DNA of 64,000 bases from Microbacterium sp. ET2 (GTDB lineage: Bacteria > Actinomycetota > Actinomycetes > Actinomycetales > Microbacteriaceae): the NCBI RefSeq assembly GCF_030347395.1, contig NZ_CP128170.1, forward strand, positions 2,666,001-2,730,000, written 5' to 3'. The position numbers were made by a program, and so were the translations under genes. The notes beneath the pieces are model-generated. The model did not search any database. It was not told where the DNA came from and saw nothing but the letters and a program-made list of their open reading frames with translations. Shown piece by piece: positions 7,650 through 15,176 of this stretch; the first letter of the stretch is position 1; every line of letters starts with the position of its first letter.

Positions 7650-8591
7650 ATGCCGACATGGTGGGAACACCTGATCCACGTCGCGACGGGGAGGTCTCGT
7701 CGTCACGTCGATCTTCCCGATCTTCGTCATTTGCCCTCGCGGCGGGTGGCGCTCGAACGCACGCACTACGTCGTGAACGATCCCGAGCGGCATCACCGCC
7801 GCCAGCGCCTGTACGTCCTTCGTCACGAGACCGATCGCCGCTCGCGCCGTCCCGCACGGGTCGCGGTGTTCTCGAACGGGCGGGACGTGGGGTATCTGCC
7901 GTCGCGCGTGGCGGCGAGGGTCGCGCCGCACCTCGATACGCTCGGGGGCGCAGCGCTCGTGAACGGCGCGGGCCCGGCGACCGACAGCATCCGACTCCGC
8001 GTGGATCTGCCGACGGATGTCGCCCTCGCGGACTTCACCGAAACCCGCGCACAGCACGAGGAGACGTCGATGACGCGCATCACCTGGCAGGGTCTCGAGG
8101 CCGCGAGCACCGAGACGTGCACCGTCGAGTTCGACGCCGCCGGCATGACCGCCGTCGGCGTCGTGGACATCGACGGCGACCGCCTCGACTACCGGGTGGT
8201 CACCGACGCGACGGGCCAGTTCCGCACCGCCGATCTCGCCGTGGGCGAACGCACCCTCAGCCTGTCGTTCTCCGACGGGCGGTGGCTGGTGAACGGTGAG
8301 CACCGCGGCGACCTGGACGGGGCGACTGAGATCGACATCCAAACGACGCCGCTGACCAACACCCTGCCGATCCGTCGACTGGGTCTCACGGTCGGCGAGA
8401 GTGCCGACATCGACACCGCGTGGATCGCGGTGCCCGCCCTCACCGTCGTGCGCGACCCGCAGCGCTACACCCGGCTCGACGAGCGGCAGTGGCTGTACGA
8501 GTCGCGCGACTCCGACTTCCGCGCCCTCCTCACGGTCGATGGCGACGGTCTGGTGCTCGACTACCCCGGCCTCTTCCGCGCGATCGGCTGA
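7650..8591 (+). CDS. HIRAN-like domain fused to putative glycolipid-binding domain (DUF1089/PA1994-like)
   Basis: A 313-residue protein starting at ATG 7650 behind AAGGAGGGG. Residues about 20-140 look like a HIRAN-type domain (HYVVNDPERH..., ARVAVFSNGRDVGYLPSRVAARVAPHL). Residues 141-313 match the putative glycolipid-binding family: MTRITWQGLEA, YRVVTDATGQFR, and the hallmark TPLTNTLPIRRL, then PQRYTRLDERQWLY and LDYPGLF. The second domain carries its own GAGGAG ribosome site and ATG (8070), so a shorter 173-residue product is possible. Function of either half is unknown here. Domain calls are from motif memory. Confidence 0.78.
   Translation: MPTWWEHLIHVATGRSRRHVDLPDLRHLPSRRVALERTHYVVNDPERHHRRQRLYVLRHETDRRSRRPARVAVFSNGRDVGYLPSRVAARVAPHLDTLGGAALVNGAGPATDSIRLRVDLPTDVALADFTETRAQHEETSMTRITWQGLEAASTETCTVEFDAAGMTAVGVVDIDGDRLDYRVVTDATGQFRTADLAVGERTLSLSFSDGRWLVNGEHRGDLDGATEIDIQTTPLTNTLPIRRLGLTVGESADIDTAWIAVPALTVVRDPQRYTRLDERQWLYESRDSDFRALLTVDGDGLVLDYPGLFRAIG
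8058..8072 (+). promoter_or_regulatory. Internal ribosome site and in-frame ATG of the glycolipid-binding domain
   Basis: GAGGAG (8058-8063), 6 nt, then ATG (8070-8072) in the frame of the long gene, exactly where the glycolipid-binding domain begins. This would allow a separate 173-residue protein. It could also be a relic of two genes that fused. Confidence 0.5.
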
Positions 8592-8608
8592 GCTGACGGG
8601 TCAGAGCG

Positions 8609-8624
8609 CGGGACCTTGGTCCCG
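8609..8624 (+). terminator. Short perfect hairpin downstream of the fusion gene
   Basis: CGGGACC-TT-GGTCCCG, 7-bp arms with a 2-nt loop, starting 17 nt after the stop at 8591. Position suits transcription termination, but no T-run follows, so it may instead be a simple stem or protein site. Confidence 0.35.
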
Positions 8625-8821
8625 TCTCGGGCGCGAGAGCCGCGACATCCTCTTCTCAACGGATCGGTGACGGGGGCATGGGGGTGCCGCGTCGACGATC
8701 TCGGCGCGAGGAGGAGGGATGACCGGTCCCAGCCACGCTGCGACGGCGCCAGTGGCGCCACACCCACGTCGTGCGGGCTGGTGGTCGCTCCTCCTCCCCG
8801 TGGCGTGACAGCATGGGCGCC

Positions 8822-9466
8822 ATGAACGCGACCGGTCACGTCATCAAGCCGCTGACGCCCGAGACGTTTCCGGCATGGCTCGCCCTCGCCGAGAAGCACA
8901 ACGGGGTGTGGGGCGGCTGTTACTGCTCCTATTTCCACGGGAACACGGGAGCCACCGTCAAGGCCGACCACGACGGACCGACGTTCAAGAAGCGGCTGGT
9001 CGACGAGGGGGTCGCCCGCGCCGCGCTCGTCTTCGACGGGGACGCGGCGATCGCATGGTGTCAGTTCGGAAGCCCCGACGATCTGCCGAACATCTATCAC
9101 CGCAAGCAGTACGACGCCGGCGAGACACGTCCCGCGCCCTGGCGCATCACGTGCTTCTTCGTCGACCGTGACCATCGACGCTCGGGGGTGGCCCGCGAAG
9201 CGCTCGACGGCGCGCTCGCGCTCATCGCCGAGGCGGGCGGGGGCGAGGTCGTGTCCTTCCCGAACGAGCTCGTGCCCGGCAAGCGGACCTCTTCGTCCTT
9301 CCTGCACAACGGCACGCGCGCGATGTTCGAGAAGGCGGGCTTCGCCTTCGAGCGGCACATCGGCAAGAGCAAGACCGTGATGCGCATCACGGTTCCACCC
9401 GGGTCCGACGATCAGCCCAGCCAGTCCGCCTCATCCGCGCCCCACTCGCCACCGACGACGGCGTAG
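8822..9466 (+). CDS. GNAT-family N-acetyltransferase
   Basis: About 214 residues from ATG 8822 (a second ATG lies at 8813). The C-terminal half has the acetyl-CoA fold: WRITCFFVDRDHRRSGVAREALDGAL, with the R-x-x-G-V-A variant of motif A, and later NGTRAMFEKAGFAF. The N-terminal part contains WGGCYCSYFH, seen in small-molecule GNATs of this type. The C-terminal 20 residues are low-complexity and overlap the convergent CoA-transferase gene by 55 bp, so the true functional end may be earlier. Substrate unknown. Confidence 0.85.
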   Translation: MNATGHVIKPLTPETFPAWLALAEKHNGVWGGCYCSYFHGNTGATVKADHDGPTFKKRLVDEGVARAALVFDGDAAIAWCQFGSPDDLPNIYHRKQYDAGETRPAPWRITCFFVDRDHRRSGVAREALDGALALIAEAGGGEVVSFPNELVPGKRTSSSFLHNGTRAMFEKAGFAFERHIGKSKTVMRITVPPGSDDQPSQSASSAPHSPPTTA

Positions 9467-10695
9467 TGCTCGGGCGCGCCCGGAAACGCCAGCGGCGGGG
9501 GCGCGGTGACGAGCGCTGCCGCCTCGGTCGCCGGGTCGGCCGATGTCAGCAGCGCGTGGGCGGTGCGGGCGAGAGACATGCGGATGTCGATCGACCCGCC
9601 CTCCCGCCGTTGAGCGTCGAGTGCCCGCACGATGCCCGCCGCGAGGAAGTGCCCGGTGGCGTGATCGAGGGCCTGGACGGGGAGCGCGCCAGGCGTCTCG
9701 CCGTCGGAGCTCTCCACCATCGCGATACCGCTCACCGCCTGCACGATGCTGTCGAATCCGCGTCTCGCGGCCCACGGTCCGTCGGCTCCCCACGCCGAGA
9801 CCGAGGCGGTCACGAGTCCCGGATGCCGCGCGGCGAGGTCTTCGGGTTCGAGACCGAACCGCGCCAGCGCCCCCGGGCGGTATCCGGTGACCACGACGTG
9901 CGCGCGGGACAGCAGCCGCTCGAACGTCGCGTGGTCGTCGGCCCGTCGAAGGTCGAGCAGTGTCGAGCGCTTCCCCTGCCCGGTGTCGAGGTGAATCCAC
10001 CCCGTCTCGGGGAGGGCCGGGGAGTCGATCCGGAGCACATCCGCGCCGGCGAGCGCAAGGTCGCGCGTCGCGATCGGTCCCGCGATCACCCGCGTCAGGT
10101 CGAGCACCCGGAAACCCTCGGGTCGTGGTGCGGCATCACCGATCCGCCGCCGCTCCACGATCGGCGCCGCCGCGACGACCCGCCCCTGCTCGTGCTGTCG
10201 CCATGCCTCCGGGCTGCGCACGCGTCCGACGATCGCTCCGATCTCGGCGGCGTCGTCCTCGAGTTCGGTCGCGGTGCGTGCCGCGATGGCCGCCGTCGCG
10301 GCATCCGTCCCCCCATCGTCCGCGAGCCCGAGCAGTCGGCGGAGCGCCCGCTCGTGGTGCGGGTAGTTCGCGTGGGTTCGGACCCACCCGTCGCTCGTTC
10401 GCCAGAAGCCCGACAGCGGCGCCCACGCCGACGGCGCCGCACCGTGGATGCGCAGCGCCTTCTCGCTGCCGAAGGATGCCGCCACCCGCGTGCGGTCGAC
10501 GCGCACCGGGGACGCGTCGCCGTGGAGGAGTGCGATCGCGAGTGATGCCAATGCGACGCTGTCGGTCGCAAGGGATCCGACCGGCAGATGCGCACCCCAC
10601 GGGAACGAGCCGGACGGTTCGCCGACGAGTTCCCTCGCCTCCGCGCTGAAGCCGAGCGCGTCGGCCACCTGCCCGCCCACGGCTAAGAGTGTCAT
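9412..10695 (-). CDS. CaiB/BaiF-family CoA transferase
   Basis: About 427 residues from the second of two ATGs (10716 is the other). The C-terminal half has the family III CoA-transferase core: VLDLTRVIAGP, ATRDLALAGADVLRID, DTGQGKRSTLLDL, VVVTGYRPGALARFGL, SAWGADGPWAARRGFD and LDHATGHFLAAG. The N-terminal 200 residues (SGFWRTSDGWVRTHANYPHHERALRRLLG) match the usual C-terminal half, so the two lobes appear in swapped or duplicated order, as in some actinobacterial members. It moves CoA between organic acids. No partner acid pathway is adjacent. Confidence 0.87.
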   Translation of the reverse strand: MTLLAVGGQVADALGFSAEARELVGEPSGSFPWGAHLPVGSLATDSVALASLAIALLHGDASPVRVDRTRVAASFGSEKALRIHGAAPSAWAPLSGFWRTSDGWVRTHANYPHHERALRRLLGLADDGGTDAATAAIAARTATELEDDAAEIGAIVGRVRSPEAWRQHEQGRVVAAAPIVERRRIGDAAPRPEGFRVLDLTRVIAGPIATRDLALAGADVLRIDSPALPETGWIHLDTGQGKRSTLLDLRRADDHATFERLLSRAHVVVTGYRPGALARFGLEPEDLAARHPGLVTASVSAWGADGPWAARRGFDSIVQAVSGIAMVESSDGETPGALPVQALDHATGHFLAAGIVRALDAQRREGGSIDIRMSLARTAHALLTSADPATEAAALVTAPPPLAFPGAPEHYAVVGGEWGADEADWLG

Positions 10696-10763
10696 GCCGG
10701 TAGTGAAGCATCGCATCGCCTGACCGGGCAGGACCGCTTTGCATCGACTGGCCTGTAAATCAC

Positions 10764-10792
10764 TTGACGCTGATATCAGCGTGGCGTGATAC
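10764..10792 (+). promoter_or_regulatory. Sigma70-type promoter with embedded ArsR operator
   Basis: -35 TTGACG (10764-10769), 17-bp spacer, -10 TGATAC (10787-10792). A perfect 16-bp palindrome ACGCTGATATCAGCGT occupies 10767-10782, covering the -35 end and most of the spacer. Binding there would exclude RNA polymerase. The expected transcription start is at about 10799-10800, on the GTG start codon of the ArsR gene, so the mRNA is probably leaderless. Confidence 0.8.
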
Positions 10793-10799
10793 TTGCAGT

Positions 10800-11114
10800 G
10801 TGGATCCGTTCGTCGTTCTCAGTGACCCGCTCCGTCGGCGGGTCGTGGAAGACCTCGCGCGTGGTCCCCGGACCGCAGGAGAACTGACCGCGCGGGCGCG
10901 TGAGGTCTTCGCGGTGTCACAGCCTGCGGTCTCGAATCAGCTGCGGGTGCTGCGCGATGCCGGGTTCGTTCGCGTCACTCGTCAGGGCTCGCGGCGCATC
11001 TACGAACTCGACCGTGCGCCCCTGGCGGAGATCGACCGTTGGATGGCGCGGCAGCGCCGATTCTGGAACGACCGGCTCGATGCCCTCGACGACTCTTTGG
11101 ACTCCCATGACTGA
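10800..11114 (+). CDS. ArsR-family winged-helix regulator
   Basis: A 104-residue protein with DPFVVLSDPLRRRVVEDLARGPRTAGEL and the recognition helix region VSQPAVSNQLRVLRDAGFV, followed by the wing RQGSRRIYEL. This is the small ArsR subgroup paired with AHSA1/SRPBCC proteins; no metal-binding cysteine motif is present. GTG 10800 is chosen because an in-frame TTG at 10764 would lie inside the promoter -35 box. The stop overlaps the next gene by 8 bp. It probably represses its own operon through the 10767-10782 palindrome. Confidence 0.92.
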   Translation: MDPFVVLSDPLRRRVVEDLARGPRTAGELTARAREVFAVSQPAVSNQLRVLRDAGFVRVTRQGSRRIYELDRAPLAEIDRWMARQRRFWNDRLDALDDSLDSHD

Positions 11115-11571
11115 CACTCGCGAGCTCCGGCTCAATCGCCTCATCCACGCGCCTCTCGACCAGGTCTGGACCGCGTGGACGACCCCCGCAGGCCTTCGCA
11201 CGTGGTGGTGGAATCACTGGCCGGAGACGCAGATCTCGGCCGACGCCGTCGTCGGCGGCAGGTACCGCTTCGCCGCGCCCCAGGTCGGGATCGTCGTGTC
11301 GGGGGAGTACCTCACGGTCGACGAGCCGCATCGTCTGTCGTTCACCTGGCGATGGGAGGACGCGGACGGGGTGCAGGACGGTGAGATCGTCGATGTCACC
11401 TTCGTGACGGTCGCTCAGGGGACGAGAGTGACGATCGTTCACCGCGGCCCGTGGCAGGGGGCGTCCGCGGCGGAGGACTATCGCCAGGGGTGGACGTTCG
11501 TGCTCGATGCCCTCGCGGCGCACACCGCCGACGCCTCACGGCCCGGCAACCAGTCGGTCGCCGGGCCGTGA
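11107..11571 (+). CDS. AHSA1/SRPBCC-domain protein
   Basis: A 154-residue START-like domain protein: LRLNRLIHAPLDQVWTAWT at the N-terminus, LRTWWWNH, GGRYRF, VSGEYLTVDEPHRLSFTW, and the C-terminal helix around GWTFVLDALAAH. The family binds small hydrophobic ligands or acts as a co-chaperone-like domain. Translation is coupled to the ArsR gene by an 8-bp overlap. ArsR-AHSA1 pairs are common in actinobacteria, and the SRPBCC protein may bind the inducer (inference). Confidence 0.9.
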   Translation: MTDTRELRLNRLIHAPLDQVWTAWTTPAGLRTWWWNHWPETQISADAVVGGRYRFAAPQVGIVVSGEYLTVDEPHRLSFTWRWEDADGVQDGEIVDVTFVTVAQGTRVTIVHRGPWQGASAAEDYRQGWTFVLDALAAHTADASRPGNQSVAGP

Positions 11572-11584
11572 GGCGCGGACGTGA

Positions 11585-12286
11585 TCAGCGGGCGGCGACC
11601 AGGCGCGCGCCGGCGATCATGAGCGGGGCGTAGCAGGCGAATCCGAGGAGCGCACCAACCGGTCCGAGGCCGAAGGCCGGGACGACCCAGGGGAGGAAGC
11701 CGAGCGGGGCGATCCACCACGAGACGGCCTTGGCGCGGGCGAGGGCGAGCGAGAGCAGCGCGATGCCGACCAGGCCCCCGATCATGCCGGAGAACTGCCA
11801 GATCGCGACCGACCACTCCTTGGCGACGGTGTCCATCAGCACGGCATCCTCGATCGACAGCACGTTGCCGGCGCTGACGAGGAACCAGTCCGACAGCAGC
11901 AGGCCCGACATCTGCACGGCGCCGAACGCGGTCATCACCGCGGCGATCGGCAGGAAGATCCGGCCCCGGCGGCTGCGCAGCAGGCCGAGGGTGGCGAGGG
12001 TGCCGAAGACGAGGGCGACCCAGCCGTAGTGCAGGGCGTTCGCCGACACGAGGCTGAGCGCCGGGTCGGCGGCGAGCGATTCGATGTACCCGGCGGTGCC
12101 GGGCGAGGTCTGCTGCGGCGAGGTGAGCATGCCGACGGTGAAGAGCAGCGGCGCGGCGATGAGGCCGGCGCCGCCGATCCGCTGCAGGCGGTTCGGCCGG
12201 ACGGGGCCGAGGTCGATCCGCTTCTGCTTCTTCGCCGCGGGTGCGGCGGGGACTGCGGGAGCGGGCGTGGAGGTGAAGAGGTCCAT
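11585..12286 (-). CDS. Polytopic membrane protein of unknown function, probable target of the adjacent two-component system
   Basis: A 233-residue protein with an alanine/proline-rich, lysine-containing N-terminus and about six hydrophobic segments (near 39-55, 85-105, 110-130, 155-180, 190-205 and 208-228). No family recognised. It lies downstream of the response regulator on the same strand with a 110-bp gap containing two GTGTCCC-like repeats. These resemble the repeats upstream of the histidine kinase, so the gene may have its own promoter controlled by that regulator (inference). Confidence 0.8.
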   Translation of the reverse strand: MDLFTSTPAPAVPAAPAAKKQKRIDLGPVRPNRLQRIGGAGLIAAPLLFTVGMLTSPQQTSPGTAGYIESLAADPALSLVSANALHYGWVALVFGTLATLGLLRSRRGRIFLPIAAVMTAFGAVQMSGLLLSDWFLVSAGNVLSIEDAVLMDTVAKEWSVAIWQFSGMIGGLVGIALLSLALARAKAVSWWIAPLGFLPWVVPAFGLGPVGALLGFACYAPLMIAGARLVAAR

Positions 12287-12363
12287 GGTGGTGTGTGCCT
12301 TTCGGGCGGTTCTGGTTGGTGATCCCAGATTCCCGGCCCGGCGACCCAGGCCCCCAGGGAGCG

Positions 12364-12382
12364 GTGTCCCGCGGTTGTCCCG
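12364..12382. promoter_or_regulatory. Two direct GTGTCCC-like repeats, candidate response-regulator site
   Basis: GTGTCCCG at 12364-12371 and TTGTCCCG at 12375-12382, start-to-start 11 bp, about one helical turn. They lie upstream of the membrane protein gene that starts at 12286. The same heptamer occurs three times upstream of the histidine kinase gene (15113-15141). Shared spacing and placement suggest a binding site for the NarL-type regulator encoded between them. Confidence 0.5.
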
Positions 12383-12396
12383 TTCGCAGCCCGGGA

Positions 12397-13056
12397 TCAG
12401 GGACGCCCGAGTCCCGCGTCGCGGGCGCGCACGATCGCTTCGGCGCGGTCGGCGACCTGCAGCTTGGCGAAGATGTTCGAGACGTTGTTGCGGACCGTCT
12501 TCGGTGACAGGAACAGCGCCTGGGCGATCTGCGGGTTCGAGCGCCCCGCGGCGAGCAGATCGAGGATCTCGCGCTCCCGCGCCGTCAGCTGCGGGAACAC
12601 CTCCGCAGCGGGGGAGGACGCCGGCCCCATGGCGAAGAAGTCCGCGACGCGCCTCGCGATGGCGGCGCCGAACACCAGCTCGCCGCCGGCGACGGCGGTG
12701 ATCGCCGCCCGGATCTGGTGCTGGCTCGCGCCCTTGACGAGATACCCGCGGGCACCCGCGCGCATCGCGGCGAAGACGGTCTCGTCGTCCTCCGACATCG
12801 TGAGGATGACGACGGCGAGATGGGGGTGTCGCGCCACGATCTCCTTTGTGGCGGCCAAGCCGTCGAGCCGCGGCATCTGCACGTCCATCACGACGACATC
12901 GGCGTCGGCGGCGTCCGTCGTCTCGATCGCTTCCGCGCCGTCGGTGGCGGTCGCGGCGATCTCGATGCCGTCCATCGACTCCAGCAGCATCGACAGGCCC
13001 TCGCGGTAGACGGGGTGGTCGTCGACGAGGATGACGCGGATCGGTTCAGCGGACAT
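12397..13056 (-). CDS. NarL/LuxR-type response regulator
   Basis: A 219-residue two-domain regulator. The receiver has acidic D12/D13, phospho-acceptor D58 (VVVMDVQMPRLDG), T86 and K108. The C-terminal LuxR domain reads LTAREREILDLLAAGRSNPQIAQALFLSPKTVRNNVSNIFAKLQV. It overlaps the 3' end of the kinase gene by 11 bp, a clear cognate pair. Likely targets are the kinase operon itself and the downstream membrane protein gene, judged by shared GTGTCCC repeats. Confidence 0.95.
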   Translation of the reverse strand: MSAEPIRVILVDDHPVYREGLSMLLESMDGIEIAATATDGAEAIETTDAADADVVVMDVQMPRLDGLAATKEIVARHPHLAVVILTMSEDDETVFAAMRAGARGYLVKGASQHQIRAAITAVAGGELVFGAAIARRVADFFAMGPASSPAAEVFPQLTAREREILDLLAAGRSNPQIAQALFLSPKTVRNNVSNIFAKLQVADRAEAIVRARDAGLGRP

Positions 13057-15091
13057 TCACGACCTCCTGTGGCAGGGGGAGAAGGACCCGGATGACGGTG
13101 CCCTCACCCTCGCGGGACGAGACTTCGAGCGTGCCGCCGAGCTCAGCGGCCCGCTCGCGCTGCGAGTGCAGCCCGACTCCGTCCGAGCCCGCCCCCGCAC
13201 GACCTCGCCCGTCGTCGCGGACCTCGACGCGCAGCATCCCATCTTCCGGCGAGAGTTCCACCTCGACCCGGCTGGCCCCCGAATGCTTGTGCGCATTCAT
13301 GAGCGCTTCCGAGGCGATGCGGAACGCGGCGACCTCAACGGCGGGCGGCAGGTCTCGTGGCACCTCTCCCGAGACGGTGACGGCCATGCCGCCGCCGCTC
13401 AGCCGCGCGGATTGCTGCTCGAGCGCCCCGAAGAGGCCGAGGTCGTCGAGGGCGGGTGGGCGGAGGTCGTGGACGATGCGGCGGATCTCGCCGATGACCT
13501 CCGACTGGTCGTCGATCGCGGCGTCGACGAGCGCGAGCGAGCGTGCGGGGTCTCGATCGGCGAGGTTGCGCGCCGTCTCCAGGCGCAGCTTGACCCCTGC
13601 GAGCAGGGGACCGAGTCCGTCGTGCAGCTCGCGACGCAGGCGTGAGCGCTCCTCCTCACGTGCGAGCACGAGCTTCTCGCGGCCGGCCTGCAGCTCGCGC
13701 CCCAGCTCGGCACTGCGGACGGATGCGGCGGCGAGCCGCACCAGGTCGCCGAGGAGGCGCTGATCGCGAGTGGAGACCACCGGGCGGCGCCCCGCTTCGA
13801 TGAGGATGCGGCCGATGATCTCGCCGCGGTGGTCGATGGGCACCTCGGCGGCATCGGCGAGGGGTGTGCCGAAGGTCGCGACCATCGCCTCGCCGCCGGG
13901 GCGATCGAGCTCGACCCGCACCGATCGCGAGCCGAACGCCTCGGCGATCGCGGCGGCGAGCTCCCGCAGCTGCGCGGGCGCGTCGGGGGCGCGGTCGAGG
14001 CGTTCGCCGAACGACGACACGACGGCGTAGGGGTCTCCGCGGCGTCCGCTGACGAGGCGGCTGGCGACGGCGTACAGCCTGCCGCGGAGGGGCGCGTAGG
14101 CCACGGTGACGGCGACGACGGCGAGGAGCATGGCGACCCGGTCGTCGATGGCGGTGCCGACGGCGAGCACGATGAGCACGTCGACCAGCACGATCCCGCC
14201 GATGAGCAATCCGTACACGAGCGTCCACGACAGCAGCCGGTCGATGGCGTAGAGGCGGTAGCGGGTGACAGCGACCACCACCGAAGCGCTGACCAGCCCG
14301 ATCGTGATCCCGAGCAGCAGGTCGACGAGCCCGGTAGGCACGTTCGGAAAGACGAAGACGAGCGTCACGATGAAGATGAGCGCCGACCACACCAGCCAGC
14401 GCAGCTGCGCACGCTCGACCGGGGTCGCACCGAAGCGTCGACTCACACAGACGACGAGCCCCGACAGCAGTCCGAGCCCGAGGCACGGGACCGCAGCCGC
14501 GAGCAGGCCGAGCCACACTCCCGTCGGGAGTGGAAGCGTCGGCAGCACCGGCTCGAATGCCGCGAGCAGGGCGGTGCGATCGTCGTTGTCGAGGCTCAGC
14601 GCCTCGGCGGGGGCGAACAGGAACGCGAAGGGCAGGACGAGCCCGAGCACGATGGCGGCGATCGAGACGACGCGCCAGACGCCGGGGCGCAGGCGCCCGT
14701 CGGGAAACAGGAGCAGCAGCAGGATGATCGGGAAGATGAGCACCGCGCCGAACCGACTGAAGAACCAGAACGACGGCGGCGCCCACCACGCGCCCTGATC
14801 GAAGTACCAGGCGTAGTTGACCGCCGCGGCGGCGAGTCCATCGACGATCCAGAACGTCCCGAACAGTGTCAGAACCACCGCGATCGGATGCCACGGCAAC
14901 CGCCACAGCAGCAGGGCTCCGGGGATGAGCATCGCGACGCCGGGGAGCACGCCCGACCAGCCGGACGACAGCGGCGGTTGCGGATGGGTCGGCAGCACGG
15001 CCAGGTCGAGCGCCAGCGCCCCGATACCCGAGACGATCGAGATCGCCACCGCGACGAGGGTGGCGGCGCGGCTGGCGGCGGCGCGGGTCAT
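13046..15091 (-). CDS. Membrane sensor histidine kinase (HisKA_3 family)
   Basis: A 681-residue kinase from ATG 15091; an upstream in-frame GTG (15127) lies within a palindrome and is less likely. About ten hydrophobic segments fill residues 5-325, followed by a GAF-like region. The dimerisation/phosphorylation helix is EEERSRLRRELHDGLGPLLAG with the phospho-acceptor histidine at about residue 490. The HATPase domain shows N box EALMNAHKHSGAS, DDGRGR and VGLHSQRERA. The signal is unknown; a multi-helix input without an extracellular domain suggests membrane or lipid-phase sensing. It is cotranscribed with the response regulator. Confidence 0.93.
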   Translation of the reverse strand: MTRAAASRAATLVAVAISIVSGIGALALDLAVLPTHPQPPLSSGWSGVLPGVAMLIPGALLLWRLPWHPIAVVLTLFGTFWIVDGLAAAAVNYAWYFDQGAWWAPPSFWFFSRFGAVLIFPIILLLLLFPDGRLRPGVWRVVSIAAIVLGLVLPFAFLFAPAEALSLDNDDRTALLAAFEPVLPTLPLPTGVWLGLLAAAVPCLGLGLLSGLVVCVSRRFGATPVERAQLRWLVWSALIFIVTLVFVFPNVPTGLVDLLLGITIGLVSASVVVAVTRYRLYAIDRLLSWTLVYGLLIGGIVLVDVLIVLAVGTAIDDRVAMLLAVVAVTVAYAPLRGRLYAVASRLVSGRRGDPYAVVSSFGERLDRAPDAPAQLRELAAAIAEAFGSRSVRVELDRPGGEAMVATFGTPLADAAEVPIDHRGEIIGRILIEAGRRPVVSTRDQRLLGDLVRLAAASVRSAELGRELQAGREKLVLAREEERSRLRRELHDGLGPLLAGVKLRLETARNLADRDPARSLALVDAAIDDQSEVIGEIRRIVHDLRPPALDDLGLFGALEQQSARLSGGGMAVTVSGEVPRDLPPAVEVAAFRIASEALMNAHKHSGASRVEVELSPEDGMLRVEVRDDGRGRAGAGSDGVGLHSQRERAAELGGTLEVSSREGEGTVIRVLLPLPQEVVNVR

Positions 15092-15112
15092 CCGCTCATC
15101 GTTCCAGGTGGG

Positions 15113-15141
15113 GTGTCCCGCTGTCACGGGACACGTGTCCC
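15113..15141. promoter_or_regulatory. Triple GTGTCCC/GGGACAC repeat upstream of the histidine kinase
   Basis: GTGTCCC (15113-15119), GGGACAC (15128-15134) and GTGTCCC (15135-15141). The first two form an inverted repeat with 8-bp arms and 6-bp spacer (15113-15134). The last two form a perfect 14-bp palindrome GGGACACGTGTCCC (15128-15141). It is placed just upstream of the kinase start and also 36 bp from the divergent hydrolase start, so it could act in both directions. Confidence 0.6.
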
Positions 15142-15176
15142 TGTCTTCCGCCGATCACGATGGGTACGGTTTCCCC

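Noticed and set aside
8745..8759. GGCGCC-AGT-GGCGCC before the GNAT gene
   Set aside because: Both halves are self-complementary hexamers common in this base composition; no T-run and no link to a promoter.
10764..10799. In-frame TTG at 10764 as the ArsR start
   Set aside because: It coincides with the -35 element of a well-formed promoter and adds 12 residues without family similarity.
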